A stretch of DNA of 64,000 nucleotides from CAVSJA01 sp963728145 (GCA_963728145.1 CAVSJA010000007.1:496001-560000), one strand, 5' to 3'. Shown: positions 1 to 9,103, numbered from the stretch's first letter. Made by a program: numbers and translations. The notes: generated by a model not told the origin, from the letters alone.

Positions 1-21
1 ACACTTTCGCGACTCTTACCC

Positions 22-1155
22 ATGGCAGTGGCAAAGGAGCTAAGAGAAACCTCATCAATACTCAGCTCGAAGAATGGCCATCATCGTCAATATCGCAGTT
101 CTGATCCTGCAGTGGCATTGATGTTACAAAAAATTGACGAAGCCGCCAGCGTTGCAAAGACTACCATTCCCTTCAAGCACGATGGACGATTTAATCTGGA
201 AGTTGCAGGTGCCAAAACGGTTGCCGTAAATGGCACTCAAAAATGCGTTTACGTTGCAGAAAAAGGAATTCGGTTTGCCGTAACCGTGCAAGGTTCAAAA
301 AAAGAAAAACTAACGATTCCAAAATGCATCATACAAGTGCAAATACGAACCAGCCAGGATAAAAATGTATTAGTCGACAAAAAATTCCCGCTAACCGATG
401 TACAAACAGGCGCCATTGTAGACAGTCTTCAGTTCAGCACAGAGGAGATAAAGAATTTGCAGGTCAATACTGATTTGCTTGTTTGTTTTACGTTGGTTTG
501 GAGAGATAAGAATAAACAAGTGAAAGGAACAAGGAAATGCCATTCCATAATGATGACTTCGGGCTACTTGTTTGATGGCACGCAATCGGTGATAAAATCC
601 GCAATACCATTGAACAATATCACCGAACATCGCGAGTTCTGGCATAAGATATGGGAAGGCCGTTCACCAGCAGGTCGCAAACGAACTAACATCGATTGCA
701 AATATTTTATGCAGTATGAACCTTCTTCTCCCAGAAATAATCAAATCGAAACAAAGACACTTTTGAAAAAAGGAAAAGAAGTTTCGGACAGCGAATACGA
801 AGCCGACGATGATTTCATAAAGATCAAATCGGGCTTGCAATTATCGCCTCAAACATTGAATGCATTGATCCCAAAAATTTCGAAGTTTCCTGCACTTCCC
901 GAAAAACAATTGAATGCCATAAGGGGACAGGAAGCGAAGAAATTGTTGGAAAGCGCTGGCATTGGTCATGTAGAATTTAAAACCCGCCGCGATGAAACAA
1001 ATATGTTGTGGGTTTACCCGGAAGTGGACCTGCTCGAAATAAATTTCAAGAAAGCCAATGCGATCAATCCCTATGGCAATGTGCTCGACTTTATCGATGA
1101 AAAGGCTGTATTTGTAAAGCCTGCATCTATACATTTCATAGGAACCAAAAATTAA
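22..1155 (+). CDS. Unrecognised protein, possibly 5'-truncated by the window edge
   Basis: No family recognised. The frame stays open to base 1 without a stop, so the methionine at 22 may be internal and the true start may lie outside the window. The 377 residues read as soluble with no signal peptide. Residues 55-200 alternate hydrophobic and polar residues as in a beta-sandwich. A short acidic stretch (residues about 260-270) precedes a C-terminal alpha/beta part. The stop is 4 bases before the next short frame and the whole run to 8037 is co-directional, so it probably belongs to the same operon as the tagged peptidoglycan hydrolases. A structural or adaptor role is inference from position only. 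Confidence 0.7.
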   Translation: MAVAKELRETSSILSSKNGHHRQYRSSDPAVALMLQKIDEAASVAKTTIPFKHDGRFNLEVAGAKTVAVNGTQKCVYVAEKGIRFAVTVQGSKKEKLTIPKCIIQVQIRTSQDKNVLVDKKFPLTDVQTGAIVDSLQFSTEEIKNLQVNTDLLVCFTLVWRDKNKQVKGTRKCHSIMMTSGYLFDGTQSVIKSAIPLNNITEHREFWHKIWEGRSPAGRKRTNIDCKYFMQYEPSSPRNNQIETKTLLKKGKEVSDSEYEADDDFIKIKSGLQLSPQTLNALIPKISKFPALPEKQLNAIRGQEAKKLLESAGIGHVEFKTRRDETNMLWVYPEVDLLEINFKKANAINPYGNVLDFIDEKAVFVKPASIHFIGTKN

Positions 1156-1159
1156 TTCC

Positions 1160-1336
1160 ATGGAAACAGCATTCAGTATAGTTCCCGATTTATCGTACCA
1201 GTCAGAATTCTCACTGGCTCACGAGGATAAGGAGATCCTGATCAATGGGGCTAAAATAATATTCGACAAAAAAGCCCCGCTGACACCCGTTACCCTGAAT
1301 CCACCGGTGAAAAACAAAAAGTATGAACCCGCTTGA
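1160..1336 (+). CDS. Small 58-residue protein of the hydrolase operon
   Basis: An ATG at 1160 opens a 58-codon frame ending in TGA at 1336, starting 4 bases after the upstream stop. The next gene's ATG at 1323 lies inside this frame, a 14-base overlap that suggests translational coupling. The product (METAFSIVPDLSYQ at its start) has no signal peptide and ends in a lysine-rich, proline-containing tail. No homology recognised. Support comes from tight packing between two genes and sensible amino-acid composition. Confidence 0.5.
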   Translation: METAFSIVPDLSYQSEFSLAHEDKEILINGAKIIFDKKAPLTPVTLNPPVKNKKYEPA

Positions 1337-1697
1337 TCAAAACATGGATCATGAATTCATTGATGAATTCACTGATGAATCATCATTGAATCGATCAATC
1401 GATGAATCTATTGACGTTGACGAGTCAATGATGAGCCTGAGCGAAATGGTGGGAGACCTGGTAGAACCATTCGAACCCGAGTATGATGAACAGCAATTCG
1501 CGCCAGAGTATGATGAGCGGCAGCGTATTTCAATGAGTCTGCTGAGTATCCATCTGGATATGCCGGTGCAATTACAGGTGGCCGTATCGGCCGAAGGGAG
1601 AGTGAAATTAGGAATTACGCCGCCGCTTTACAGAATTGAAACATCTTTTGAGCCAGTATTTCACCAAATAAAATTCACCTGTGAATTAGATGAATAA
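1323..1697 (+). CDS. Acidic small protein, unknown function
   Basis: 124 residues. The first 75 are very acidic, with repeated Asp/Glu/Ser-rich segments (DEFTDES, SIDESIDVDES) and two near-copies of a motif, EPEYDEQQF and APEYDERQR. The last 50 residues look like a folded beta-rich domain. A second ATG at 1344 is an alternative start. The gene overlaps the small frame upstream by 14 bases and ends 2 bases before the next gene. No family recognised. The acidic N-terminus could bind the lysine-rich N-termini of the downstream enzymes, which is inference only. Confidence 0.6.
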   Translation: MNPLDQNMDHEFIDEFTDESSLNRSIDESIDVDESMMSLSEMVGDLVEPFEPEYDEQQFAPEYDERQRISMSLLSIHLDMPVQLQVAVSAEGRVKLGITPPLYRIETSFEPVFHQIKFTCELDE

Positions 1698-1699
1698 TT

Positions 1700-2467
1700 A
1701 TGCCAGTAGCCCGGGAACAAAATACAACCTGGAATCTTGAATCATTTCTCGATTCGCTGATCGTTGAGCTCGATAAAGCAAGAGAAACACTTGCTGTAAA
1801 GGCCATCAATAAACCGTTGACCTACGCCGTAAAAGACATTGGGCTTGACCTGCAGATATTTCCGACCTACGATGGCGACAATGTGCGATTCATTACCGCG
1901 CAGGCCGGGCAGGCGGGTGCTTCCAAGGTTTCCATTCAGCTCGGTTCAATAACAGACCAGCAGGTTCGCGAAACTTCAAGGGTGCCGGTTTCAAAAAATG
2001 ATATTAGGATCGACGCTATCGACGGAATTGATGAAGGCACCAGGAAAAGGCTTAAGAAAATTGGAGTCAGCTCAGTAAACGACTTAGAGAAAATGGAAAA
2101 GAAAAATATAGATATCGAAAAAATAAGTTCAGGCGATGGAAGCTCGGGCATCAATTATAAAAATCTCTCCAACCTTATCGAAAAAACGCGCAGGGCAAAG
2201 AATCCGCCCATAATTACAAAGATATCCGTGTCAAAAAGTGATGCGGGACCTGTACTCGCATTGTATGGAAAAAATCTTTCAGTGCAACAGTCCTTTTCGC
2301 CGGTCGCTATTATTAACGATGAGCTGACACAGGTGATATCGCACCAGCCCACGTTGGTGGAAGTGAAGTTGAAGAAGGAGACATTCCGACCAGGCAAAAA
2401 TGAATTGGTATTAACCCTTGACCCCTATGCCGTATTTAAAATGAATATTGAACAGAAAAACAATTAA
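1700..2467 (+). CDS. Protein with Trypco2-like, helix-hairpin-helix and IPT-like parts
   Basis: 255 residues with three visible parts. Residues 10-95 resemble the small trypsin-co-occurring type domain: an amphipathic helix (LDSLIVELDKARETL) followed by strands. Residues 105-165 contain a helix-hairpin-helix-type motif (IDAIDGIDEGTRKRLKKIG). Residues 170-250 look like an IPT/TIG-type immunoglobulin-like domain. There is no signal peptide. The stop TAA at 2465-2467 is one base from the next ATG. Such modular composition suits an adaptor or scaffold for the enzymes encoded next. Domain assignments are by eye and need a profile search. Confidence 0.6.
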   Translation: MPVAREQNTTWNLESFLDSLIVELDKARETLAVKAINKPLTYAVKDIGLDLQIFPTYDGDNVRFITAQAGQAGASKVSIQLGSITDQQVRETSRVPVSKNDIRIDAIDGIDEGTRKRLKKIGVSSVNDLEKMEKKNIDIEKISSGDGSSGINYKNLSNLIEKTRRAKNPPIITKISVSKSDAGPVLALYGKNLSVQQSFSPVAIINDELTQVISHQPTLVEVKLKKETFRPGKNELVLTLDPYAVFKMNIEQKNN

Positions 2468-2468
2468 T

Positions 2469-3941
2469 ATGGGTAATAAGAGCCAGCTTTTCCAGATACA
2501 AGATTCTTTTACCAGGTACAACAAGCGCTGCGAGACTAAAAAGAAAAAAAAGAAACCGGTAGATCCTGAAGAAAAAAAGAAAGAAATAGCGGCAGCAGTA
2601 TCACTCAGCTATTACGACGATGGCGCGCCCATCATCCTTTCGGGAAGCGCCTGGTATCATTCATTTTCGCAGTCGGAGGTTGACTCACCCGAGCAAATAA
2701 TAACCGAAGACGCGACTTTTTCAATTGTTGAAGATGATGGCGAAGACGAATACAGCATCAATAAAGAATTACTCATGTTGTCGCAATCGGCATCAGAACC
2801 GGAATACGAAACTGTTCTTTCTCTGACAGAAAACAATGAAGAGCCGGGCTTGCTCGATTGGGCAGCCAATGCAAAGAGAGAGGAGAGTGCGACCACCTTA
2901 TCGGATACCGAGATAGCAGCCGATCTTTCATCCATCTTTAGCACAACAGAAAATAAAGAGCCTGCACCGAAGCAAGCAGAGAAAGATGATTTCTGGAAGA
3001 AGATGATGGAGAAGAATGAAGAACAAAAAACCACGAGTCCCACAACAGATGAAGCAGCGACAACTCCGCCAACCACCGGCAATCAAAACATCTTCGACGC
3101 CATTGCAAAAAGCATGAACTATGCCAACGCATTCGACCTCGGCAATTATGTGTTGGAACAACGCTTCGATATGTTTGATGAAGAAGAAAACAAACGTATT
3201 GTGGGTGAGTCAAATATTAATAAATCAGAACTGGCAACACGTGGCACGCCCGTCCGAACGGGTCATCCGGGCGGGCAAACCGAAAAAGTTTCAAGTGACT
3301 CTGAAGAACTAAGCACACGTGCATTCCTGGAAGATCTTGATAGTATCCAGCAATCGTCGGAAGCATTTGGAGTTAAGGTGGTTGACAAAACAACTAAGGA
3401 CTGGCCCGCCGCGCCTGCAGATCTTACCCAACCCACAGTGGAAATCACCAAACAATTATTCGGAACGTTTGAATATGAAAATATTCCCAATGCATCCAAC
3501 TGCGAAATTCGGATGAAGGGTAATTGGGAAAGCACCAATATTGAAAATGTTAGCATACCCCAATTGAAAGGAGTATCGAATGGATCGTCTGGATATATAC
3601 GCTTCAATAAAAAAGCCAGCAAGCAATTGCAACGATTGTGGAAAGCCTGGGAAGATGCCAAGCTTCTTGATCGAATCATAACATTCGATGGTGGATTTGT
3701 TCCCCGTTACAAAAAACTGAAGGGGGGTGGCTGCGGAACTTCATTGAGCAATCATGCCTGGGGTAGCGCGTTCGACATCAATGCAGGATGGAATGCACTG
3801 GGTGTAGAGCCGGCTTTACTTGGACAAAAAGGTTGCACGCGTGAGCTTGTTGAAATTGCCGCACAGCATGGATTTTACTGGGGCGGCCATTTCTCCAACA
3901 AAGACGGAATGCATTTCGAAGTGGCGAAAATTATTGACTAG
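2469..3941 (+). CDS. Tagged M15-type peptidase (VanY-like) with long acidic linker
   Basis: The start is placed at 2469, one base after the upstream stop. The in-frame ATG at 2448 lies inside the previous gene. The 490-residue protein begins with a block (KSQLFQIQDSF) followed by six lysines, the tag shared with the next three genes. Residues about 50-330 are low-complexity and acidic. The C-terminal 100 residues are an M15 (D-Ala-D-Ala carboxypeptidase / L-Ala-D-Glu peptidase) domain with zinc ligands in SNHAWGSAFD (about H429, D436) and MHFE (about H482). There is no Sec signal, which is unusual for a cell-wall peptidase. A GC-rich palindrome at 3247-3276 is read through in the linker. Confidence 0.85.
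   Translation: MGNKSQLFQIQDSFTRYNKRCETKKKKKKPVDPEEKKKEIAAAVSLSYYDDGAPIILSGSAWYHSFSQSEVDSPEQIITEDATFSIVEDDGEDEYSINKELLMLSQSASEPEYETVLSLTENNEEPGLLDWAANAKREESATTLSDTEIAADLSSIFSTTENKEPAPKQAEKDDFWKKMMEKNEEQKTTSPTTDEAATTPPTTGNQNIFDAIAKSMNYANAFDLGNYVLEQRFDMFDEEENKRIVGESNINKSELATRGTPVRTGHPGGQTEKVSSDSEELSTRAFLEDLDSIQQSSEAFGVKVVDKTTKDWPAAPADLTQPTVEITKQLFGTFEYENIPNASNCEIRMKGNWESTNIENVSIPQLKGVSNGSSGYIRFNKKASKQLQRLWKAWEDAKLLDRIITFDGGFVPRYKKLKGGGCGTSLSNHAWGSAFDINAGWNALGVEPALLGQKGCTRELVEIAAQHGFYWGGHFSNKDGMHFEVAKIID
3247..3276. repeat. GC-rich palindromic stretch inside the M15 gene
   Basis: Two nested inverted repeats (GCCCGTCC-GAAC-GGG and the outer GCCCG...CGGGC) lie within the linker-coding part of the peptidase. 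They add a Gly/Pro/Thr-rich peptide (about residues 260-270) unlike the surrounding acidic linker. It resembles the CCCGCC/GGCGGG palindromes found elsewhere in the window. Confidence 0.4.
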
Positions 3942-3976
3942 ACCGACTGATTCTTTTAACTCATAAAAATTATCAT

Positions 3977-5539
3977 ATGAACCGATTTCTTGAATTACAG
4001 GACGATGTGTTGCCGCGCAAAAAGAAAAAAGAAGACAAACTTGCTGTGGGCAAAAGTTATTATACACGCGCATTCAACGTTCCTCGTGGTATCCGGAACA
4101 ATAACCCTGGGAATATAGAAATTAATGACGCCAATGACTGGAAAGGCAAAATACCAAGGTTGAAGAATACTGATAAGCGCTTTGAGCAATTCACGGATTA
4201 TAAATATGGTGTGCGCGCCCTCATCATGCTACTCCGAACCTATATTAAGAGCGGCCGCGATACCATTACAAAAATATTTGCGCAATATGCGCCGCCTAAT
4301 GAGAACAACACACAGTCGTACATCAAGTTTGTTGCAGGTCGCCTGGGCATAGGTGCGGATGATACTATCACTGCAACAAAAACCACTATCAAAGAACTTT
4401 CGAAAGCAATCGCTAAAATGGAAAACGGTGTGGAATCGATTAGCGATGCACAATTCGAAGAAGGATTTGCTGAACTGACCGATGAAATTAAGAAAGAACT
4501 GGAACCTGCTACCGCAAAATCCTTCTGGGCAAATTCCTTTGGTGCGACTGATTATTATCGCGAGGAAGAACAGGTAATCGCCAGTTCCTACGACGATTAT
4601 TATGCCGGCGGTATGGGGGTGACGGTAAAGACAAAAACAATCATTGTAGTAGAAAACTCATCCAATGATTCATCTAAATTCCTGACCTACCGCGCCAAGG
4701 GTTCACCCGATGCATTGCGACCGGTAAGTGTGGAAGATATGGTGAACAAGATACTGGGTGCATTGAAAGAAAATGAAAAGATTGAACGGTTGGAAATATT
4801 CGGGCATGGCACTGATGGCTATATCAGTGTGGGTGCTGGTGAAATTCCTGCTGCATCGCAGCGAATCAACGGTAATCCTGAATGGGAGGTCCATCTTAAG
4901 AAACTTAAAGGCAAGTTTACCGATAAAGCGGAAGTCTTCCTGGGAGGTTGTCATACAGGAGCAGGAGAAGATGGGGCCAAGAAATTAAAGAAACTGGCCG
5001 ACTTTTGGGGTGTTGCCGTATCAGCATCCAATGGACTGGTATGGGCCAACAGTTCTGGAGCCTGGTGGGAAGAAACAGGAGCCGTGCATCAACGTGCTAC
5101 TCCGGACAAACCCACTCCGAAAGCAATTCCCTATCCATCAAGTTTATCTAAAACGAAATCCATGTCTGATCCGCAAAGTTTATCACTGCTCGATCTCCGG
5201 AAAGATATCACCGCCGTTTACCTGCATCCAGTTGATAAAACATTGCAGGGCGAACAGGCAATCAACGCAGCACATCATTTCAAAATGCCAAGACAGGTGG
5301 ACGATATACTTACCGGAATAAATTTCAGCAAACCAGCTAATGTGATCGGTTTGGCAAGTATTGTGAATGCGCGTCTGTTCTTTGTAGTGGGCGGCAAGAC
5401 CGAAGAATTTGTTGTTTTGGGCAGTTACCAGTTTATCGCTAAAAAAGATGACCGCAATCAGAGTTATTCATTGAGCCCGAAATTGAGCAACACATTTAAA
5501 TCGCTTATTGAAGGGCGTCAGAATTTCTTAAACGCTTAA
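3977..5539 (+). CDS. Tagged lysozyme-like (P5-type) / His-Cys domain fusion protein
   Basis: 520 residues. The N-terminus MNRFLELQDDVLPRKKKK carries the shared tag, followed by a second shared block YTRAFN. Residues 35-150 match the phage-like domain often auto-annotated as structural protein P5 (RGIRNNNPGNIE, then a Phe-rich region and APPNENNT), which is lysozyme-like. Residues about 215-380 form a separate domain with FGHGTDG (His277) and LGGCHTG (Cys325), the His/Cys layout of caspase-like DUF4347/CHAT-type proteases. The C-terminal 120 residues are not recognised. There is no Sec signal. It lies 35 bases after the M15 gene and 12 bases before the next tagged gene. The protease reading is inference from the dyad. 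Confidence 0.8.
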   Translation: MNRFLELQDDVLPRKKKKEDKLAVGKSYYTRAFNVPRGIRNNNPGNIEINDANDWKGKIPRLKNTDKRFEQFTDYKYGVRALIMLLRTYIKSGRDTITKIFAQYAPPNENNTQSYIKFVAGRLGIGADDTITATKTTIKELSKAIAKMENGVESISDAQFEEGFAELTDEIKKELEPATAKSFWANSFGATDYYREEEQVIASSYDDYYAGGMGVTVKTKTIIVVENSSNDSSKFLTYRAKGSPDALRPVSVEDMVNKILGALKENEKIERLEIFGHGTDGYISVGAGEIPAASQRINGNPEWEVHLKKLKGKFTDKAEVFLGGCHTGAGEDGAKKLKKLADFWGVAVSASNGLVWANSSGAWWEETGAVHQRATPDKPTPKAIPYPSSLSKTKSMSDPQSLSLLDLRKDITAVYLHPVDKTLQGEQAINAAHHFKMPRQVDDILTGINFSKPANVIGLASIVNARLFFVVGGKTEEFVVLGSYQFIAKKDDRNQSYSLSPKLSNTFKSLIEGRQNFLNA

Positions 5540-5551
5540 TCCCGCTGCTAT

Positions 5552-7231
5552 ATGAACCGATTCTTAGAAATTCAGGGAGACCTGACCGATACAGATAAGA
5601 AAAAGAAAAAAAAGGAACCAATTGTAGAGGCGCGAAATAAGGAAAAAGCAAAAGCTCATTCATTCGAAAGCCCGAATTGGTTCCGTGCTTTCAACGAACC
5701 GGCTTATTCACTTTCGGCAAATCCTATGAATGATGAAAGGGAGATTGATGAGGATCTTATCTCGAGGTCTGCATCGGTCAACACTCCGGTGCCATCATTC
5801 TGCCAATTGAACAACGCAAAGGATGCAAATACAACAAATTTTGCGTTGGTGGAATTCAATTGCAAGGATGCCGCAAAAACACCGGTACCCGAATCGATTC
5901 GTGGAAATGTGCAGCAAGTAATGGAACAATTGGAGATTTTGAGAACCGAAGTAGGCAAAGCGATTACCGTCACTTCAGGTTACCGCACAGTAGAACATAA
6001 TAAATCAGTAGGTGGCGAAGCGAATAGCCTGCACTTGTGCGGGATGGCTGCAGATATAAAGATAGCCGGAGTGACGCCGACAGCATTACGTGATACGATC
6101 GAACGTTTGATCACTGCGGGCAAGATGAAGCAGGGAGGGATAGGACTATATAATACATTTGTTCATTACGATATACGAGGAACAAAAGCACGCTGGGATC
6201 GAACCACCAGTGCGGGATCAAAATCATACTATGGAGTACAGATGTCTGCCGGCTATTTCGATTGGCCCGATAAATTTGGAAAGGGAAATGCAGATTACGA
6301 TACAAAGGCAGCAGCCTGGGTTACTGAAAACAGAGCTGCAATTACACAAGCCAGCGGTTTGAAACGTACTACAGGATTTCTCGGTGGGTATTCTTATCTC
6401 GGTAACTCAAAAACAGATCCCACTCCGAATTGGGGCGTAAGCGATCCGGCTCACCAAAAAGTGTACGACGAAATAAGGAAAGAACTCTTTAGCGAAGGAG
6501 GAGCTTCTTCGATCAATACTTACGACGATCAAATTGTAACTATTGGTTGGGGATTCAGTATGCGCGCCGGAGGCGCCGTGCAGGTATATGAGAATACGAT
6601 TGCCAGCAGTACTGGCTTCTCGAATGAATTGCTAAAAGTGGGAATGACGGTCCGTAATAAGGATGTGTTGTACCTCGACACGACGGATAAAAAAATAGTT
6701 ACTGGGCAAGCTGCCATGCAGAAGATTCGCTGGGACGCGAAAGTATTGTCGAAGATGATCACTGCCATGGAAACTTATGCCGCCGAAAACACGGCTTCGC
6801 AGGTAAAAATCTTTAAGGAAATCAGGATGAAAGCAGTACCAGCCGAGGCATTCAAATGGCCGACGGACTCTGTACGGCTAGCAGTGCACCTCAGTCATTG
6901 GCTGCCTGTCGGTATTCGTTGGAGCGAATTAAAAACATCTAACGGTGATGTAGCAACGATCATTAAGAGCTTCTGCAAAAACCTTAATGCTTATCAAAAC
7001 GCCAATAAGAAAGTGTACATAAAGATGGAGAGCTTGCCGAATGGCGCACTGTACATAACTGACAACAGTGATCGTTTCGATATGGGCAACCGTGCATTCA
7101 TTAAAGCAGGCGACGCCGGTTTAATCAAACGAATTCCAAAGGCTGATTTTACTGAGAAACACAAAACTGAAGCTACTTATCGCAACTACTATTTTGTAGA
7201 GCTGTATAGCAACGTATACCTTTTACCTTAA
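5552..7231 (+). CDS. Tagged bifunctional M15 peptidase / lysozyme-like protein
   Basis: 559 residues starting MNRFLEIQGDLTDTDKKKKK, the clearest form of the shared tag, then WFRAFNEP, the second shared block. Residues 75-225 are an M15-family peptidase with ligands in SLHLCGMAAD (H161, D168) and FVHYD (H205). Residues 295-559 contain EGGASSINTYDDQIVTIGWG, which has the Glu - Tyr/Asp - TIGWG layout of phage-type (GH24-like) lysozymes, Glu about 315. The protein may therefore cut both the peptide stem and the glycan strand. There is no signal peptide. The lysozyme call is weaker than the M15 call. Confidence 0.82.
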   Translation: MNRFLEIQGDLTDTDKKKKKKEPIVEARNKEKAKAHSFESPNWFRAFNEPAYSLSANPMNDEREIDEDLISRSASVNTPVPSFCQLNNAKDANTTNFALVEFNCKDAAKTPVPESIRGNVQQVMEQLEILRTEVGKAITVTSGYRTVEHNKSVGGEANSLHLCGMAADIKIAGVTPTALRDTIERLITAGKMKQGGIGLYNTFVHYDIRGTKARWDRTTSAGSKSYYGVQMSAGYFDWPDKFGKGNADYDTKAAAWVTENRAAITQASGLKRTTGFLGGYSYLGNSKTDPTPNWGVSDPAHQKVYDEIRKELFSEGGASSINTYDDQIVTIGWGFSMRAGGAVQVYENTIASSTGFSNELLKVGMTVRNKDVLYLDTTDKKIVTGQAAMQKIRWDAKVLSKMITAMETYAAENTASQVKIFKEIRMKAVPAEAFKWPTDSVRLAVHLSHWLPVGIRWSELKTSNGDVATIIKSFCKNLNAYQNANKKVYIKMESLPNGALYITDNSDRFDMGNRAFIKAGDAGLIKRIPKADFTEKHKTEATYRNYYFVELYSNVYLLP

Positions 7232-7242
7232 AACTATGATAC

Positions 7243-8037
7243 ATGTCGAACCGATTCATGGAAATTGATTTCGAGTTAAGCGAAATAAGGAGAAAAAAAG
7301 AAACGAAGGAACTCAGCAGGTATACTTATCAAAAATCTGTGGGAACGACGGTGCCAGGCGGTACGATCATGGATGGCTTTTATCGCGACGCCTCGGAAAA
7401 AGGAAAATCAAGCGGCCGTTCGGCGCATTTGGGCATAGACATTTCACTACCGAAAGGTGGCGACGGCAGTTACAACGATCCGCGAAGAGGCGCAGCGGTA
7501 TATATTGCAATTAACCCGGTGTTGTCGGCATCCGCTTTGAATACAGTGCGTGCAATCGATAAAAAAGCAAACAAGAAATTGACTGGCCTTGGTATTCCTC
7601 TTTCAGGCGATGCGCAACTTGTGGAGGGGATTATTAAACCTCAACCCTGGAAGCCTGATAGCGACGACTCGTATGGCGGAATTGTAGGAGTTGCTTGCCA
7701 CTATCAATACACGAAGCAATCGGGCGGCACCGACTACTTCACTATTTATGTGGAATATCTCCATCTTATAACAGATAGTTACCTTCCCAAAGACAAAGCG
7801 GGAGTAATTGCTACGCCGGCGCAATGGGCGGCTACTGGCAAACCGAAAGGTTTTGGGCCCGACATAAAAACAAATGCCAAATGGAGCAAAACGGAATTTC
7901 TCGGACCCGTCTATGCTATAGTTGGTTACTTAGGCGCTACCCAAACTCCTCACGTGCATGTGCAAGCGGCTTATTCACCCGGCAAAGTAGAATATGCACG
8001 CGATATCCGGCTTGATCCCGAGTTGGTGATCTACTAA
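7243..8037 (+). CDS. Tagged M23-type metallopeptidase
   Basis: 264 residues. The N-terminus MSNRFMEIDFELSEIRRKK is a diverged copy of the shared tag. The catalytic domain has the M23 (LytM/lysostaphin) signature: HLGID (H62, D66) and HVHV (H237, H239). The catalytic core is longer than usual, with an insertion between the two motifs. No Sec signal or LysM domain is visible. It begins 11 bases after the upstream stop and is the last gene of the run. Expected activity is cleavage of peptidoglycan cross-bridges. Confidence 0.85.
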   Translation: MSNRFMEIDFELSEIRRKKETKELSRYTYQKSVGTTVPGGTIMDGFYRDASEKGKSSGRSAHLGIDISLPKGGDGSYNDPRRGAAVYIAINPVLSASALNTVRAIDKKANKKLTGLGIPLSGDAQLVEGIIKPQPWKPDSDDSYGGIVGVACHYQYTKQSGGTDYFTIYVEYLHLITDSYLPKDKAGVIATPAQWAATGKPKGFGPDIKTNAKWSKTEFLGPVYAIVGYLGATQTPHVHVQAAYSPGKVEYARDIRLDPELVIY

Positions 8038-8101
8038 GATTGAGAACGGTATTGCTACAAAGGAAAGACCAGCACGAAACTAAAGAAGCCGGCAAATTCA
8101 T

Positions 8102-9103
8102 CTACTTCAACGAATTTCTCACGACACCCTCAAAGGTTATTTTTACAGGTTTGATATGACCATTTTCATCAAAGTCCATCTTGTCGATGCAAACCACCCG
8201 ATGATTGCGGTCCGTTTCGCCTAATGGTCGCCGGTGGTAAACAATATACCATTCTTCTTTGCCAGGCATTTGTAGAATTGAATGATGACCCGCGCCTGTA
8301 GCAACTGCTGTGTCCTGTTGCAAGACCGTACCAATTCTTTCAAAGGGACCAAAGGGTGAATTGCCGATGGCATACGCAACTCTATAATCCGGACCGGTCC
8401 ATCCGCCTTCACTCCACATGAAATAATATTTATCGTTCTTGATAAACATGATCGGTCCTTCCACATAACCTTTTGGTGTAATTTCTTTAAACAGCGAACT
8501 ATCTTCAAAAGGTAAGAAGCCGGTAAAATCATTCTTAAGTTTAGTGATATTGCAGCGTCCCCAACCACCATAGATCATATAGTATTGTCCATCTTTGTCT
8601 TTGAATACAAACTGGTCAATAGGTTGGGCGCGATTGACAATATTGTGCAGGAGCGGCTTGCCCAGGTAATCTTTGAACGGTCCTCCAGGATTATCAGCAA
8701 CCGCTACGCCAATGCCTCCGGGCTGGTCTTCATTTTGGATATCATTTGCGGCAAAGAATAGAAAGTACTTTCCATCCTTTTCAATTATTGCCGGTGCCCA
8801 CATAGCAATCCTGGCCCATTTTACCGACGATGTATCAATGATGCGTTCATGTTTGGTCCAGTTCACCAGGTCTTCAGACGAAAATGCATCCATAAAAACC
8901 TGTTGTTCGTAGGGTGCAGAATAAGTAGGGTAGATCCAGTATTGATTGTTGAAAATGGTTGCTTCCGGGTCGGCATACCAACCGGCAAAAATTGGATTGC
9001 CTGATGATTTTTTTTCTGAAGATTCTTTACTCGTTTCCGAGGCGCAATGGCTCAGAATAACTGCAAGAAGCAAAGAAGAATAAATCTGTTTCTTCATTTC
9101 CAC
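8102..9103 (-). CDS. Glycoside hydrolase family 43 lipoprotein
   Basis: 333 residues. The leader ends in a lipobox (VILSHC), so the enzyme is a lipoprotein. GH43 features of the five-bladed propeller are visible: NPIFAGWYADPEATIF near residue 37 (catalytic base Asp), MWAPAIIEKDGKYFLFF, and VEGPIMFIKNDKYYFMW with the expected general-acid Glu. Family members act on arabinan, xylan or related pentose and galactose glycans; the substrate cannot be told from sequence. It converges with the tagged cluster, and the damaged SusC/SusD locus upstream is on the other strand. Confidence 0.9.
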   Translation of the reverse strand: MEMKKQIYSSLLLAVILSHCASETSKESSEKKSSGNPIFAGWYADPEATIFNNQYWIYPTYSAPYEQQVFMDAFSSEDLVNWTKHERIIDTSSVKWARIAMWAPAIIEKDGKYFLFFAANDIQNEDQPGGIGVAVADNPGGPFKDYLGKPLLHNIVNRAQPIDQFVFKDKDGQYYMIYGGWGRCNITKLKNDFTGFLPFEDSSLFKEITPKGYVEGPIMFIKNDKYYFMWSEGGWTGPDYRVAYAIGNSPFGPFERIGTVLQQDTAVATGAGHHSILQMPGKEEWYIVYHRRPLGETDRNHRVVCIDKMDFDENGHIKPVKITFEGVVRNSLK

